In this document: positions 17,495 through 24,882 of the stretch, piece after piece
Numbering within the stretch: position 1 is the stretch's first letter
How the letters are laid out: every line of letters starts with the position of its first letter
Source: an uncultured Collinsella sp.
GTDB lineage: Bacteria; Actinomycetota; Coriobacteriia; Coriobacteriales; Coriobacteriaceae
Reading direction: 5' to 3'
DNA length: 64,000 nucleotides
NCBI GenBank assembly: GCA_900768435.1
Contig: CAAGCW010000024.1
Span: 1-64,000 of the forward strand
Position numbers and translations under genes: made by a program
Notes under the pieces: generated by a model
Database searches by the model: none
Seen by the model: only the letters and a program-made list of their open reading frames with translations
What the model was told of the DNA's origin: nothing

Positions 17495-17522
17495 AAAAAA
17501 ACTCGCCGGCTAGGCCGACGAG
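17495..17522 (-). terminator. Terminator of the tRNA-fMet gene
   Basis: A 9-bp stem (17502-17510 with 17514-17522) is followed on the minus strand by seven T residues. It starts 11 bases after the tRNA 3' end. Confidence 0.85.
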
Positions 17523-17533
17523 CTGCAAGTTCT

Positions 17534-17610
17534 TGGTCGCGGGGGCAGGATTTGAACCTACGACCTCCGGGTTATGAGCCCGGCGAGCTACCAGACTGCT
17601 CCACCCCGCA
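17534..17610 (-). tRNA. Initiator tRNA-Met (CAT)
   Basis: A 77-nt tRNA with anticodon CAT (plus-strand 17574-17576) in the loop CTCATAA. The anticodon stem carries the GGG/CCC pairs typical of initiators. The T arm contains GGTTCAAATCC and the 3' CCA is encoded. Position 1 is T opposite G at 72, a non-Watson-Crick top pair that fits the initiator rule of a weak 1-72 pair, although E. coli uses C-A. Confidence 0.95.
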
Positions 17611-17641
17611 ATGTCTGGGCGCCTCATGTGCGCAAGAAAGA

Positions 17642-17670
17642 ATATTACGTGGGAGTTCGGTAAACGGCAA
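17642..17670 (-). promoter_or_regulatory. Promoter of the tRNA-fMet gene
   Basis: On the minus strand a -35 TTGCCG (17665-17670) and a -10 TAATAT (17642-17647) are separated by exactly 17 bases. The -10 lies 31 bases upstream of the mature tRNA 5' end. Confidence 0.6.
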
Positions 17671-17806
17671 GGAAAATCTCGTAGAGCATAATTCCTTCAT
17701 ATTTAAACCTCTCAGCCCTTATCACCGTAAACGAATCACAGCCGAGCGCCGTCGATGGCACGTATACAATGGTGCGCGTCCTTTTATGCCGACACCGGGA
17801 GTAGAC

Positions 17807-18580
17807 ATGCTGCTCGCTATCGATATGGGAAACACGCAGACGGCCATGGGCCTGTTTGACGGAGACGAGCTGGTGCAGTCGTGGCGCATGCCCACCGACC
17901 GCTCCTATACCGCCGACGAGATCCACGTGCGCCTGATGGGTTTCTTTAAGATGTACGGCCTCTCGCTCGATGCGGTTGACGCGATCGCCTTTGCGGGCGT
18001 GGTGCCGCAGCTCTCGCGCGAGTGGCACGCCGTGGCCGACCGCATTGCCGCGGACGCCATCGTCATCGGGCCGCAGACGGCCGCCGTGACCAAGCTGCGC
18101 GCGGCGCGCCCCCAGGCCGTGGGTGCCGACCGTGTCGCCAACGCCGTCGCCGCCGAGACCTTCTACGGCGCGCCGGCAATCGTGGTGGACTTTGGCACCG
18201 CAACCAATATCGACGTCATCGACGAGGACGGCTATTACATTGGCGGAGCGATTGCGCCGGGCATCCGCATTTCGATGGACGCGCTCGCCGCCCGAGCCGC
18301 CAAGCTCGCCAGCGTTCCGCTCGAGGCGCCCGAGCACGCCATCGGCCGCGATACCGAGGAGTGCATCAAGGTCGGCGCCGTAACGGGCGCCGCCGCCATG
18401 TCCGAGGGCCTGGTCGCGCGCATGAAGCGCGAGCTGGGGCGCGAGGACGCCACCGTTATCGCCACGGGCGGCCTCGCCGGCATTGTCGCCGATTCGACCG
18501 ATGCCTTCGACGTGGTCGACGGACAGCTCACCATCAAGGGTATCTGCGAAATCTACCGCCGCATGCAGGAGCTGGGATAG
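17807..18580 (+). CDS. coaX: Type III pantothenate kinase
   Basis: A 257-residue kinase for the first step of coenzyme A synthesis, ATP-dependent phosphorylation of pantothenate. The ASKHA-type phosphate-binding start MLLAIDMGNTQTAMG is present, as are GADRVAN in the middle and DFGTATNIDV, all standard in CoaX. Length equals the family norm. The ATG at 17807 is chosen because the conserved N-terminus begins there and 'gggag' lies 6 bases upstream; the frame is open further upstream but overlaps the tRNA. A -10-like TATACAAT at 17763-17770 may be its promoter. Confidence 0.93.
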   Translation: MLLAIDMGNTQTAMGLFDGDELVQSWRMPTDRSYTADEIHVRLMGFFKMYGLSLDAVDAIAFAGVVPQLSREWHAVADRIAADAIVIGPQTAAVTKLRAARPQAVGADRVANAVAAETFYGAPAIVVDFGTATNIDVIDEDGYYIGGAIAPGIRISMDALAARAAKLASVPLEAPEHAIGRDTEECIKVGAVTGAAAMSEGLVARMKRELGREDATVIATGGLAGIVADSTDAFDVVDGQLTIKGICEIYRRMQELG

Positions 18581-18614
18581 AGTAAACGCCAGGTCGCAGC
18601 AACCAGCCGCCAAT

Positions 18615-18657
18615 CCTATTCCTCAAAATCGACAATTTTTCAGTTTTGAGGAATAGG
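18615..18657. repeat. Family B palindrome, copy 1
   Basis: The 14-bp arm 'cctattcctcaaaa' and its inverse enclose a 15-nt loop ending 'tttttcag'. It lies 8 bases downstream of the ATPase stop codon. Two more copies with 15-nt loops follow at 19889-19929 and 19975-20015. Confidence 0.8.
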
Positions 18658-18665
18658 GCTTTCTG

Positions 18666-19862
18666 CTACGCCTCGCCGCACAGCCACCTCGCGAGGTCCA
18701 CGATCTGCACTCCGTCGCGATCCGTGGCCTCGTGATGCGTGCGGGCGAGAATCATCTTGGGATACGCATCGCCAATGCTCAGCAGTGGCGAAATCTCGCG
18801 TTCAAATGTCTTATCCCAGCTGATGTCGTCGCTCACCTGAATGTAGAGTTTCTCGCTCCGCTTGATTGCTACGAAGTCTATTTCCTTTTTATAGAGCACG
18901 CCGACGTATACCTCGTATCCGCGACGCAGCAGCTCGATTGCCACCATGTTCTCGTATACGCGTCCCCAATCCATATCACGTGTACCAAGAAGCGCATATT
19001 TAAACGCATGGTCCGCCAGATAGTACTTCTCGCCGCTCTTAAGGTATTTTTTGCCGCGAATGTCGTACCGACGAACTTTATAGAAGGCAAACGCATCGCA
19101 TAGGTACCCCATGTACGTGCCGACCGTCTTGTTCGTAATCTTTAGCCCATCCGCATTTAATGCATCAGTAATGTTGCGTGCCGACGTAATGTTGGAAACG
19201 TTGTCCATCATGTAATCGGCAATGCGCAGCAGCGCCGATTCGTTTCTCACGTTATGCCGCTGCACGATATCTCTCACAATGAGCGTCTTGAAGACGTTGG
19301 AGAGATATTGATAGCGCTGCTCCTGCAGTGGATAAGGGTAAGAGCCGGACATACCGCCGGTTCTCTCGTACTCATCGAAGTCGCGGTCGACCTCGCCTTC
19401 GTCGCCATAGAGACGATACTCCTCAAACGAGAATGGGAAAACCTCGATCTCGAACGTACGCCCCGTAAAGAGCGTCGACAGATCGCTCGACAGCAAAAAG
19501 GCATTCGATCCGGTAATGAATATGTCGTACTGCTCGGATGCATGAAGGCTATTGATCGCACGCTCAAAACCGTCGCACATCTGAACTTCATCGATAAGCA
19601 GAAAGTTTTGTTTGCCGGACACTCGATGCTCTTTCACATAGGCGAGCAGGGCATGATATTCGAGCAGGCCCTCGAACTCGTCGAGGTTGTAATTGATATG
19701 GATGACATTCGAATTGGACAGATTTGCCTCCACGTAATCGCGGAGGGCCTCGAGCAATTTTGACTTACCGCTACGGCGAATGCCCGTTATGACCTTGATG
19801 TCCGGTACGCCAATAAGGCTCGTCAACGTGTCCATATATGACGTTCTATTGATGAGTTTCAT
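18666..19862 (-). CDS. AAA-family ATPase with DUF4143-type C-terminus
   Basis: A 398-residue protein of the widespread bacterial and archaeal family with an N-terminal AAA ATPase and a C-terminal DUF4143 domain. Walker A is GIRRSGKSKLL near residue 27, Walker B is FLLIDEVQ near 88, and a sensor-like FITGSNAFLL follows. The C-terminal part has a wHTH-like middle and a PD-(D/E)XK-like EIDFVAIKR...LYIQV. The cellular role of this family is unsettled. The gene is visibly richer in A and T than its neighbours and is bracketed by three copies of a palindrome, suggesting acquisition as a unit. Nothing suggests an operon partner. Confidence 0.85.
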   Translation of the reverse strand: MKLINRTSYMDTLTSLIGVPDIKVITGIRRSGKSKLLEALRDYVEANLSNSNVIHINYNLDEFEGLLEYHALLAYVKEHRVSGKQNFLLIDEVQMCDGFERAINSLHASEQYDIFITGSNAFLLSSDLSTLFTGRTFEIEVFPFSFEEYRLYGDEGEVDRDFDEYERTGGMSGSYPYPLQEQRYQYLSNVFKTLIVRDIVQRHNVRNESALLRIADYMMDNVSNITSARNITDALNADGLKITNKTVGTYMGYLCDAFAFYKVRRYDIRGKKYLKSGEKYYLADHAFKYALLGTRDMDWGRVYENMVAIELLRRGYEVYVGVLYKKEIDFVAIKRSEKLYIQVSDDISWDKTFEREISPLLSIGDAYPKMILARTHHEATDRDGVQIVDLARWLCGEA

Positions 19863-19888
19863 TGGTGCCTCCCTGCGGTCTTCTATCG

Positions 19889-19929
19889 CTATTCCTCAAA
19901 AACGAAAATTATTCAGTTTTGAGGAATAG
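19889..19929. repeat. Family B palindrome, copy 2
   Basis: A 13-bp arm 'ctattcctcaaaa' with a perfect inverse and a 15-nt loop 'acgaaaattattcag'. It lies 26 bases upstream of the ATPase start, on the opposite side of the gene from copy 1. Confidence 0.8.
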
Positions 19930-19974
19930 ACTCTGCAACGAATATACCTCGTTAAAGGCCGAGCTGGCTTAATT

Positions 19975-20015
19975 CTATTCCTCAAAATCGAAAGATTTTC
20001 AGTTTTGAGGAATAG
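19975..20015. repeat. Family B palindrome, copy 3
   Basis: The same 13-bp arms with loop 'tcgaaagattttcag', 45 bases from copy 2. The pair 2-3 leaves a short, otherwise empty spacer. Confidence 0.8.
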
Positions 20016-20040
20016 GGTGCTGACAACCCATTCCCCAGAC

Positions 20041-20079
20041 AACAAGACCCTCCCCGGCACAGCCGAGGAGGGTCTTGTT
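20041..20079. terminator. Hairpin after the biotin-ligase-like gene
   Basis: A perfect 13-bp stem (20041-20053 with 20067-20079) and 13-nt loop lie 34 bases past the stop of the 20113-20814 gene. It lacks a T tract on either strand. Confidence 0.45.
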
Positions 20080-20112
20080 GTCGTCGCTATCTTTGAGCGC
20101 GGGCGCCTCGCG

Positions 20113-20814
20113 TTACAGTCCGCGAATCCGTACGGCCTCGGGCGGAAACTCCTGCTCGCCGGCATCGGTCTTGATGGTCGCGCGGCCCCAGATGTCCAGG
20201 CCCGCAAACACACCGACCGCAAGCGGCAAGCCACTGGGCGACACCGCCGCGACCTGACGACCCAGCAGTGGCACCATATCGAAGTACTCGCCCAGCACGG
20301 GAGCCAGCGGACCGGCAGCGCCCTGCGGCGTGTTAGCAACAACCGCCCAGGTGTCCACGCGGACCAGCACGGCAGCGGCCAATGCCTCGATCAGCGCCTC
20401 ATCTGCCATATCCACGCCAAGCTCACCCAGCGCCGCACGCTCAATATCAACCGTCACCGCGGCAAACATGCCCGCAGCACCGGCACCGCCGTTCACGGCA
20501 ACACGCGCGAGCGACGTCTCAAACGCAGGCGCACCGCACACGATGTCACTCGGCCACTGGATACCCACTTTACCGGCAAGGCCCAGGCCCGGCGTCGATG
20601 CCGTGCCCACGAGCGCGTCCATCATGCCCATCGCGGCCACAAACGGCAGGCCGTGGAAGGCGTGCATATTCACATCGGGGCGCACAACCAGCGAAAACGT
20701 CAGCGAAGCATCGCCCGCGCTCCACGCGCACCAGCCCGCGGACACGCCCTCGCGGCCCGCGTCACGAGCCGCGTCGAGCTCGGTGCCGGCGGCAACAGCA
20801 TTCATCTCGATCAT
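20113..20814 (-). CDS. Biotin-ligase-like protein with degenerate active site
   Basis: A 233-residue protein recognisable as the biotin/lipoate protein ligase fold: LTFSLVVRP, then IQWPSDIV (family KWPNDI) and a C-terminal domain like that of BirA (GVFAGLDIWGRATIKT). The biotinyl-AMP loop GRGRxGRxW, expected before the SLVVRP strand, reads AGREGVSAGWCAW instead. The lysine of KWPND is Gln. The N-terminus is also short and there is no BirA-type DNA-binding domain. It may be a weak or non-biotin ligase or a cofactor-binding relic. Its ATG immediately follows the folP-folK stop codon with no gap, so the two are co-translated. Confidence 0.6.
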   Translation of the reverse strand: MIEMNAVAAGTELDAARDAGREGVSAGWCAWSAGDASLTFSLVVRPDVNMHAFHGLPFVAAMGMMDALVGTASTPGLGLAGKVGIQWPSDIVCGAPAFETSLARVAVNGGAGAAGMFAAVTVDIERAALGELGVDMADEALIEALAAAVLVRVDTWAVVANTPQGAAGPLAPVLGEYFDMVPLLGRQVAAVSPSGLPLAVGVFAGLDIWGRATIKTDAGEQEFPPEAVRIRGL

Positions 20815-22545
20815 CTACATACGCCCCAATTCGCCCACGATATGGCCCACGCGATCCTCGGGCTCCTTGACCTCGACGCCGTTGTAGCGGAAGAACCGCG
20901 CCGGGTCGTGCATCAGATCCTCGAGCGGCACCAGCACAAAGTCACGCTCGCCGATCAGCGGATGCGGCAGGCGCAGCTTTTTGCCGCCGTGGGTCTCGCC
21001 GTCCATCCACAGCAGGTCCAAGTCGATGGTGCGCGGACCGTTGGCCTTGGCCTTTTTGGAGCGGTCGCGACCCAGCTCGGCCTCGATCTTCATGAGCTCG
21101 TCGAGCAGCACCAACGGCGCCAGCTCGGTCTTAATCTCGATGACGGCGTTGGCAAACGCGTCCTGGCGCGTCTCGTAGGCCGGCTCGCTCTCGTAGATCT
21201 TGGAGGAGTTGGACACGCAGGTGAGTGGAATCTCGGCGATCATATCGCGTGCGGCGCGGATGTTGTCACAGCGATGCCCCAGGTTGGAGCCCACGGCCAC
21301 AAACGCGCGGCGCGGCTGCGGCTTGGCAACCGCCCAGTAGCCGTTCAGGAACTGCGCAAAGCCCGCGGCGTCGTGCACACGCACGATGTTGGCACCGGCC
21401 TGGATGGCGCCCAGGCACACGCCAAACGTAGCGGCATCGCGCTCGGCGGCCTCGGTCACGCCCGAGACGGCGCCCACAAAGCGCTTGCGCGATACGGCGC
21501 ACATGAGCGGATAGCCCAGTGACGCCATCTTGGCAGTCTCGCGCTGGATGACGATGTCCTCGTTGGCCGTCTTGCCAAAGCCCGGACCGGGATCGATGCA
21601 GATGCGGTCGCGCGACACGCCGGCGTGGATGAGCGCGCGGGCCTGGTCGGACAGGAAGCCCATGACGCGGCGCATGATGGGCGCCGAATCGGGCAGGGTA
21701 AAGCGGCGGAGCTGAGAGGTGGGCACGTAGGCCTCCTCGCGGCGGGCGCTGCGGCGCATCATGGCTGCCAGGCGGTCATTGGACTCCGATGCGGCCTCGG
21801 TGGCCTCGGGCGCGGGCGCGACGGTCTCGGCGGCAGCAGCCTGCTCGGCGGCCGGCGTCTCCTGCTCGCTTGCAGGCTCGGTCGCGGGCTCAGGTTCGCC
21901 AAACGGCAACGAGGGCTGCACCACGCCACCCGGAAGCTTGGCCTCCGGCTTAGGCTCACCCAGCAACTTGCCGCGACGGCGGCGAGCCGGCTTCTCGGCC
22001 TCACGCGCGGCCTCGGCAGCCGCCTCGCGCGCCTTCTCGGCAACAAACGCCGCCGCCGAGGTATCGAGCTGCACCGTTGCGTGCGTGCGGGTAGGCGCGG
22101 CGACCTCGCCGGCATGCATCACGATGACGCCGCAGGTGCTCGTCTTAACAAACTCGACCATCTTGGGGTCGGTGAAGCCGGTCACGTCGTTGACGATCGA
22201 GGCGCCGCAGCGCACGGCCGCCTTGGCAACCGCCACGTGACGCGTGTCGATCGAGACGATGGCGCCCTCCTTGGCCAGCGCGCGCACCACGGGCAGCACG
22301 CGGCGAGCCTCCTCGTCGGGATTAACCGGGGTAAAGCCGGGGCGCGTGGACTCGCCGCCTACGTCGATGATGTCGGCGCCGGCGTCGAGCATCGCCAGGC
22401 CGTACTCGATGGCGGCATCCGGGTCGAAGTGCTCCCCGCCATCGCTAAACGAATCGGGCGTCACGTTGAGGACGCCCATGATGCGCGGACGGTCAAAGCT
22501 GAGCTCATACTTTCCGCACCGCCATGTCTTGCTGTCGTTCGCCAT
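20815..22545 (-). CDS. folP: Dihydropteroate synthase-HPPK fusion (FolP-FolK) with large insert
   Basis: A 576-residue bifunctional folate enzyme. The N-terminal part is dihydropteroate synthase (IMGVLNVTPDSFSDGG near residue 20, DIIDVGGESTRPG near 60), split by an Ala/Glu/Pro-rich insert of about 110 residues (about 165-275) before the barrel resumes at ICIDPGPGFGKT. The C-terminal part, from about 405, is hydroxymethyldihydropterin pyrophosphokinase (AVGSNLGHR, RDRSKKAKANGPRTIDLDLL). The two activities are consecutive in folate synthesis. The ATG at 22543-22545 is supported by AGGAGG 7 bases upstream; the longer open frame would run into the sirtuin gene. Confidence 0.92.
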   Translation of the reverse strand: MANDSKTWRCGKYELSFDRPRIMGVLNVTPDSFSDGGEHFDPDAAIEYGLAMLDAGADIIDVGGESTRPGFTPVNPDEEARRVLPVVRALAKEGAIVSIDTRHVAVAKAAVRCGASIVNDVTGFTDPKMVEFVKTSTCGVIVMHAGEVAAPTRTHATVQLDTSAAAFVAEKAREAAAEAAREAEKPARRRRGKLLGEPKPEAKLPGGVVQPSLPFGEPEPATEPASEQETPAAEQAAAAETVAPAPEATEAASESNDRLAAMMRRSARREEAYVPTSQLRRFTLPDSAPIMRRVMGFLSDQARALIHAGVSRDRICIDPGPGFGKTANEDIVIQRETAKMASLGYPLMCAVSRKRFVGAVSGVTEAAERDAATFGVCLGAIQAGANIVRVHDAAGFAQFLNGYWAVAKPQPRRAFVAVGSNLGHRCDNIRAARDMIAEIPLTCVSNSSKIYESEPAYETRQDAFANAVIEIKTELAPLVLLDELMKIEAELGRDRSKKAKANGPRTIDLDLLWMDGETHGGKKLRLPHPLIGERDFVLVPLEDLMHDPARFFRYNGVEVKEPEDRVGHIVGELGRM

Positions 22546-22640
22546 GAACATCCTCCTAAAATGCCCACGCCGCCGAGCTTGGGGAGCTGGCGGCGGGGTC
22601 GCTTTGCACTCAGTCTTTCTATTGTATCCGCGCACACGGG

Positions 22641-23393
22641 CTAGAACGCAAACGCGGCCGCGATGTCGCAAGAAATCAGCAGGTCGGCATTTGCATCCTG
22701 ATCGGTGGGAGCAAGATTGCAAATGGCCAGCGTATCGCCGGTAAAGTAACGCGTAAGGCCCGCCGCCGGATACACCACGAGCGAGGTCCCGCCCACAATG
22801 AGGGCATCGGCCGCGGCGATGGCGGCAACGGCGCCGGTCAGCACGTGCTCGTCGAGCGGCTCCTCGTAGAGCACCACATCGGGCTTGATGCGCCCACCGC
22901 ACGCAGGACACACGGGTACGCCCGCGGCGTCCTCGTGCTCGCGCGAGCAAATCCACTCGGCGCTATAGACCGCGCCGCACGACCGGCAAATGTTGCGATG
23001 GACCGATCCGTGCAGCTCGAACACGCGCTGTGAGCCGGCCATCTGATGCAGGCCGTCGATATTTTGCGTCACCACGGCATTTAGCTTACCGGCGCGCTCC
23101 AACTCGGCCAGCTTGGTGTGGCAGCGGTTGGGCTTGGCGCCAAGCGCAATCATCTTGGTGCGGTAGAAGTCGAAGAACTCGGCCGGATGCGCCTCATAAA
23201 AGCTATGCGAGAGCATAGTCTCGGGCGGGTAGGCAAACTGCTGGTGATACAGGCCGTCCACGCTGCGGAAATCGGGGATGCCGCTCGCCGTGGAAACACC
23301 GGCGCCGCCAAAGAACACCACACGCTTGTGGGTACCGAACAGCTCCGCCAGTGCGGCGGAGGCCTGCTTGGGGTCCGATATTGCCTGCGTCAT
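22641..23393 (-). CDS. Sir2-family NAD-dependent protein deacylase
   Basis: A 250-residue sirtuin that removes acyl groups from lysine using NAD+. The NAD motif GAGVSTASGIPDFRS, TQNIDGLH and the catalytic HGS are present, followed by a four-Cys zinc site (CRSCG...CPACGG) and VGGTSLVVYPA. That makes a complete CobB/Sir2 domain. The ATG at 23391-23393 is preferred over one 17 codons upstream because 'ggagg' lies 6 bases before it. It lies 95 bases upstream of the folP start on the same strand and is divergent from xth. Confidence 0.92.
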   Translation of the reverse strand: MTQAISDPKQASAALAELFGTHKRVVFFGGAGVSTASGIPDFRSVDGLYHQQFAYPPETMLSHSFYEAHPAEFFDFYRTKMIALGAKPNRCHTKLAELERAGKLNAVVTQNIDGLHQMAGSQRVFELHGSVHRNICRSCGAVYSAEWICSREHEDAAGVPVCPACGGRIKPDVVLYEEPLDEHVLTGAVAAIAAADALIVGGTSLVVYPAAGLTRYFTGDTLAICNLAPTDQDANADLLISCDIAAAFAF

Positions 23394-23528
23394 ATGAGTC
23401 CTCCGTCCTTGTTGGTCGGGCAGCGTCGGGCGACATCCCGGCATGCGGCCTTTGAGTCAGCACGCGCGGAGCCCACCCCGCCCCTGTTGCGCTAATCTTA
23501 AGCCTGCAAACCCCGTCGAAAGGACACC

Positions 23529-24347
23529 ATGCCTCAGACTTACACTTTCGCCTCGTGGAACGTCAACGGCCTGCGCGCCGTGCTCAAAAAGGACCCAAGC
23601 TTTATCCAGATCGCGCAAGAACTCGACGTCGATATCCTGGCGCTGCAGGAGACCAAGCTGCAGGAGGGCCAGGTCGATATCGACCTGCCCGGCTATCACC
23701 AAACTTGGAGCTACGCCGAGCGTAAAGGTTATTCGGGCACTGCGGTCTTTAGCCGCCAGGAACCGCTGCGCGTGCTGCGCGCCGACGCACTGCTACCCTA
23801 CGCTAGCGAGGGCGATGAGGCCGAGCTCGTCGCCCAGGCCGCAACCGAGGGCCGCGTCTGCGCGCTCGAGTTCGACAAGTTTTGGTTTGTCGACGTCTAT
23901 ACGCCCAACGCCCAAAATGAGCTCGCGCGCATCGATGTACGCATGGCCTGGGACGATGCCTATCGTGGCTTTTTGAGCGCACTAGAGCGCGAGACCGGCA
24001 AGCCCGTGGTGACCTGCGGCGACTTTAACGTGGCACACGAGGAGATCGATCTTAAGAACCCCAAGTCCAACCGCGGCAACGCAGGCTTTTCGGACGAGGA
24101 GCGCGGCAAGTTTACCGAGCTGCTCAACGCCGGCTTTACCGATACCTGGCGCGCGGCAAACCCCGACGTCGAGGGCGTCTACAGCTGGTGGAGCTATCGC
24201 TTTAATGCCCGCAAGAACAACGCCGGCTGGCGCATCGACTACTTCCTGGTAAGCGACGCAATCACCGACAACGTACGCGACACCGGCATCCGCAGCGACA
24301 TCTTTGGCAGCGACCACTGCCCCGTCACCCTCACGCTAGAGCTCTAG
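23529..24347 (+). CDS. xth: Exodeoxyribonuclease III
   Basis: A 272-residue AP endonuclease/3'-5' exonuclease of the ExoIII class, acting in base-excision repair. Family motifs are all visible: WNVNGLRAV, LQETKLQ (metal-binding Glu), GDFNVAHEEIDL, WRIDYFL and the C-terminal GSDHCPVT with the catalytic His. Length and motif spacing are normal. The start follows 'aaagga'. It is divergent from the sirtuin gene and ends 7 bases before a family E repeat. Confidence 0.93.
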   Translation: MPQTYTFASWNVNGLRAVLKKDPSFIQIAQELDVDILALQETKLQEGQVDIDLPGYHQTWSYAERKGYSGTAVFSRQEPLRVLRADALLPYASEGDEAELVAQAATEGRVCALEFDKFWFVDVYTPNAQNELARIDVRMAWDDAYRGFLSALERETGKPVVTCGDFNVAHEEIDLKNPKSNRGNAGFSDEERGKFTELLNAGFTDTWRAANPDVEGVYSWWSYRFNARKNNAGWRIDYFLVSDAITDNVRDTGIRSDIFGSDHCPVTLTLEL

Positions 24348-24352
24348 CCCCA

Positions 24353-24389
24353 ACTGATCCTCTGGGGACGGAGGAAAACGGATCATTTT
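24353..24389. repeat. Family E short element, copy 2
   Basis: The ends tgatcc and ggatca enclose 'tctggggacggaggaaaac'. It begins 6 bases after the xth stop codon and is followed 28 bases later by a family D palindrome. Confidence 0.6.
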
Positions 24390-24416
24390 CACTTCGCGAG
24401 ATCATCCACGCAGCTC

Positions 24417-24584
24417 GCTTGCCACGAAACTGGCCCATCTACTACGTTTAAGCCACTACCCTCAACCACAGTGAACAACGCAAAAAGAAAACCGCAGGTA
24501 GAAAGCCTGCGGTTTTTCATAAAACGCGGTCATGGTCGGGAGTATCAAGCTAAACGTAGTAGATGGGCCAGTTTCGTGGCAAGC
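24417..24584. repeat. Family D palindromic element
   Basis: 168 bp with perfect 34-bp inverted repeats at 24417-24450 and 24551-24584. The centre holds a smaller hairpin, 'accgcaggta' (24490-24499) with its inverse followed by 'ttttt'. There is no coding potential. The same core motif lies inside the family C elements, although the arms are unrelated. Confidence 0.8.
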
Positions 24585-24590
24585 GCCGTC

Positions 24591-24637
24591 AACTGATTCC
24601 CTGGGGACATCTGGGGACGGAAGAAAATGGATCAATT
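24591..24637. repeat. Family E short element, copy 3
   Basis: Similar to 24353-24389, with the 'ctgggga' segment repeated twice and ends tgattcc/ggatca. It lies between the family D and family C palindromes. Confidence 0.5.
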
Positions 24638-24678
24638 TGGCTCTCCGAGGGCCACGATGCCCGTCGTATCAGCCGGAT

Positions 24679-24840
24679 ATTTCAAAACTATGCCGGTTTA
24701 CGGGGCTGAATCGCGAACCCCTAACCATACGCAATTCCGAGATAATAAACCCGCAGGTAGACGGTGTGCCCTATTTCGAAAAATGCTGGTATGGTCGGCC
24801 CGCGCTAATCTAACCCCGTAAACCGGCATAGTTTTGAAAT
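24679..24840. repeat. Family C palindromic element, copy 2
   Basis: 162 bp with perfect 27-bp inverted repeats (24679-24705 and 24814-24840) and an internal 'ccgcaggtag' at 24751-24760. The arms match copy 1 at 7967-8120 except for a base change that is mirrored in both arms, so pairing is kept. Confidence 0.8.
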
Positions 24841-24882
24841 GGCACTTCGGCAGTATTGATTCCCGCCCCGGCGCAACCAGCC

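Noticed and set aside
17406..17627. 73-codon frame over the tRNA
   Set aside because: It is the tRNA-fMet gene read as protein.
20815..22956. Longer folP start at 22956
   Set aside because: The 137 extra codons overlap the sirtuin gene and look like antisense; AGGAGG fixes the start at 22545.
24532..24813. 93-codon frame across the repeats at 24.5-24.8 kb
   Set aside because: It crosses parts of three palindromic elements and ends inside an arm; no coding pattern.
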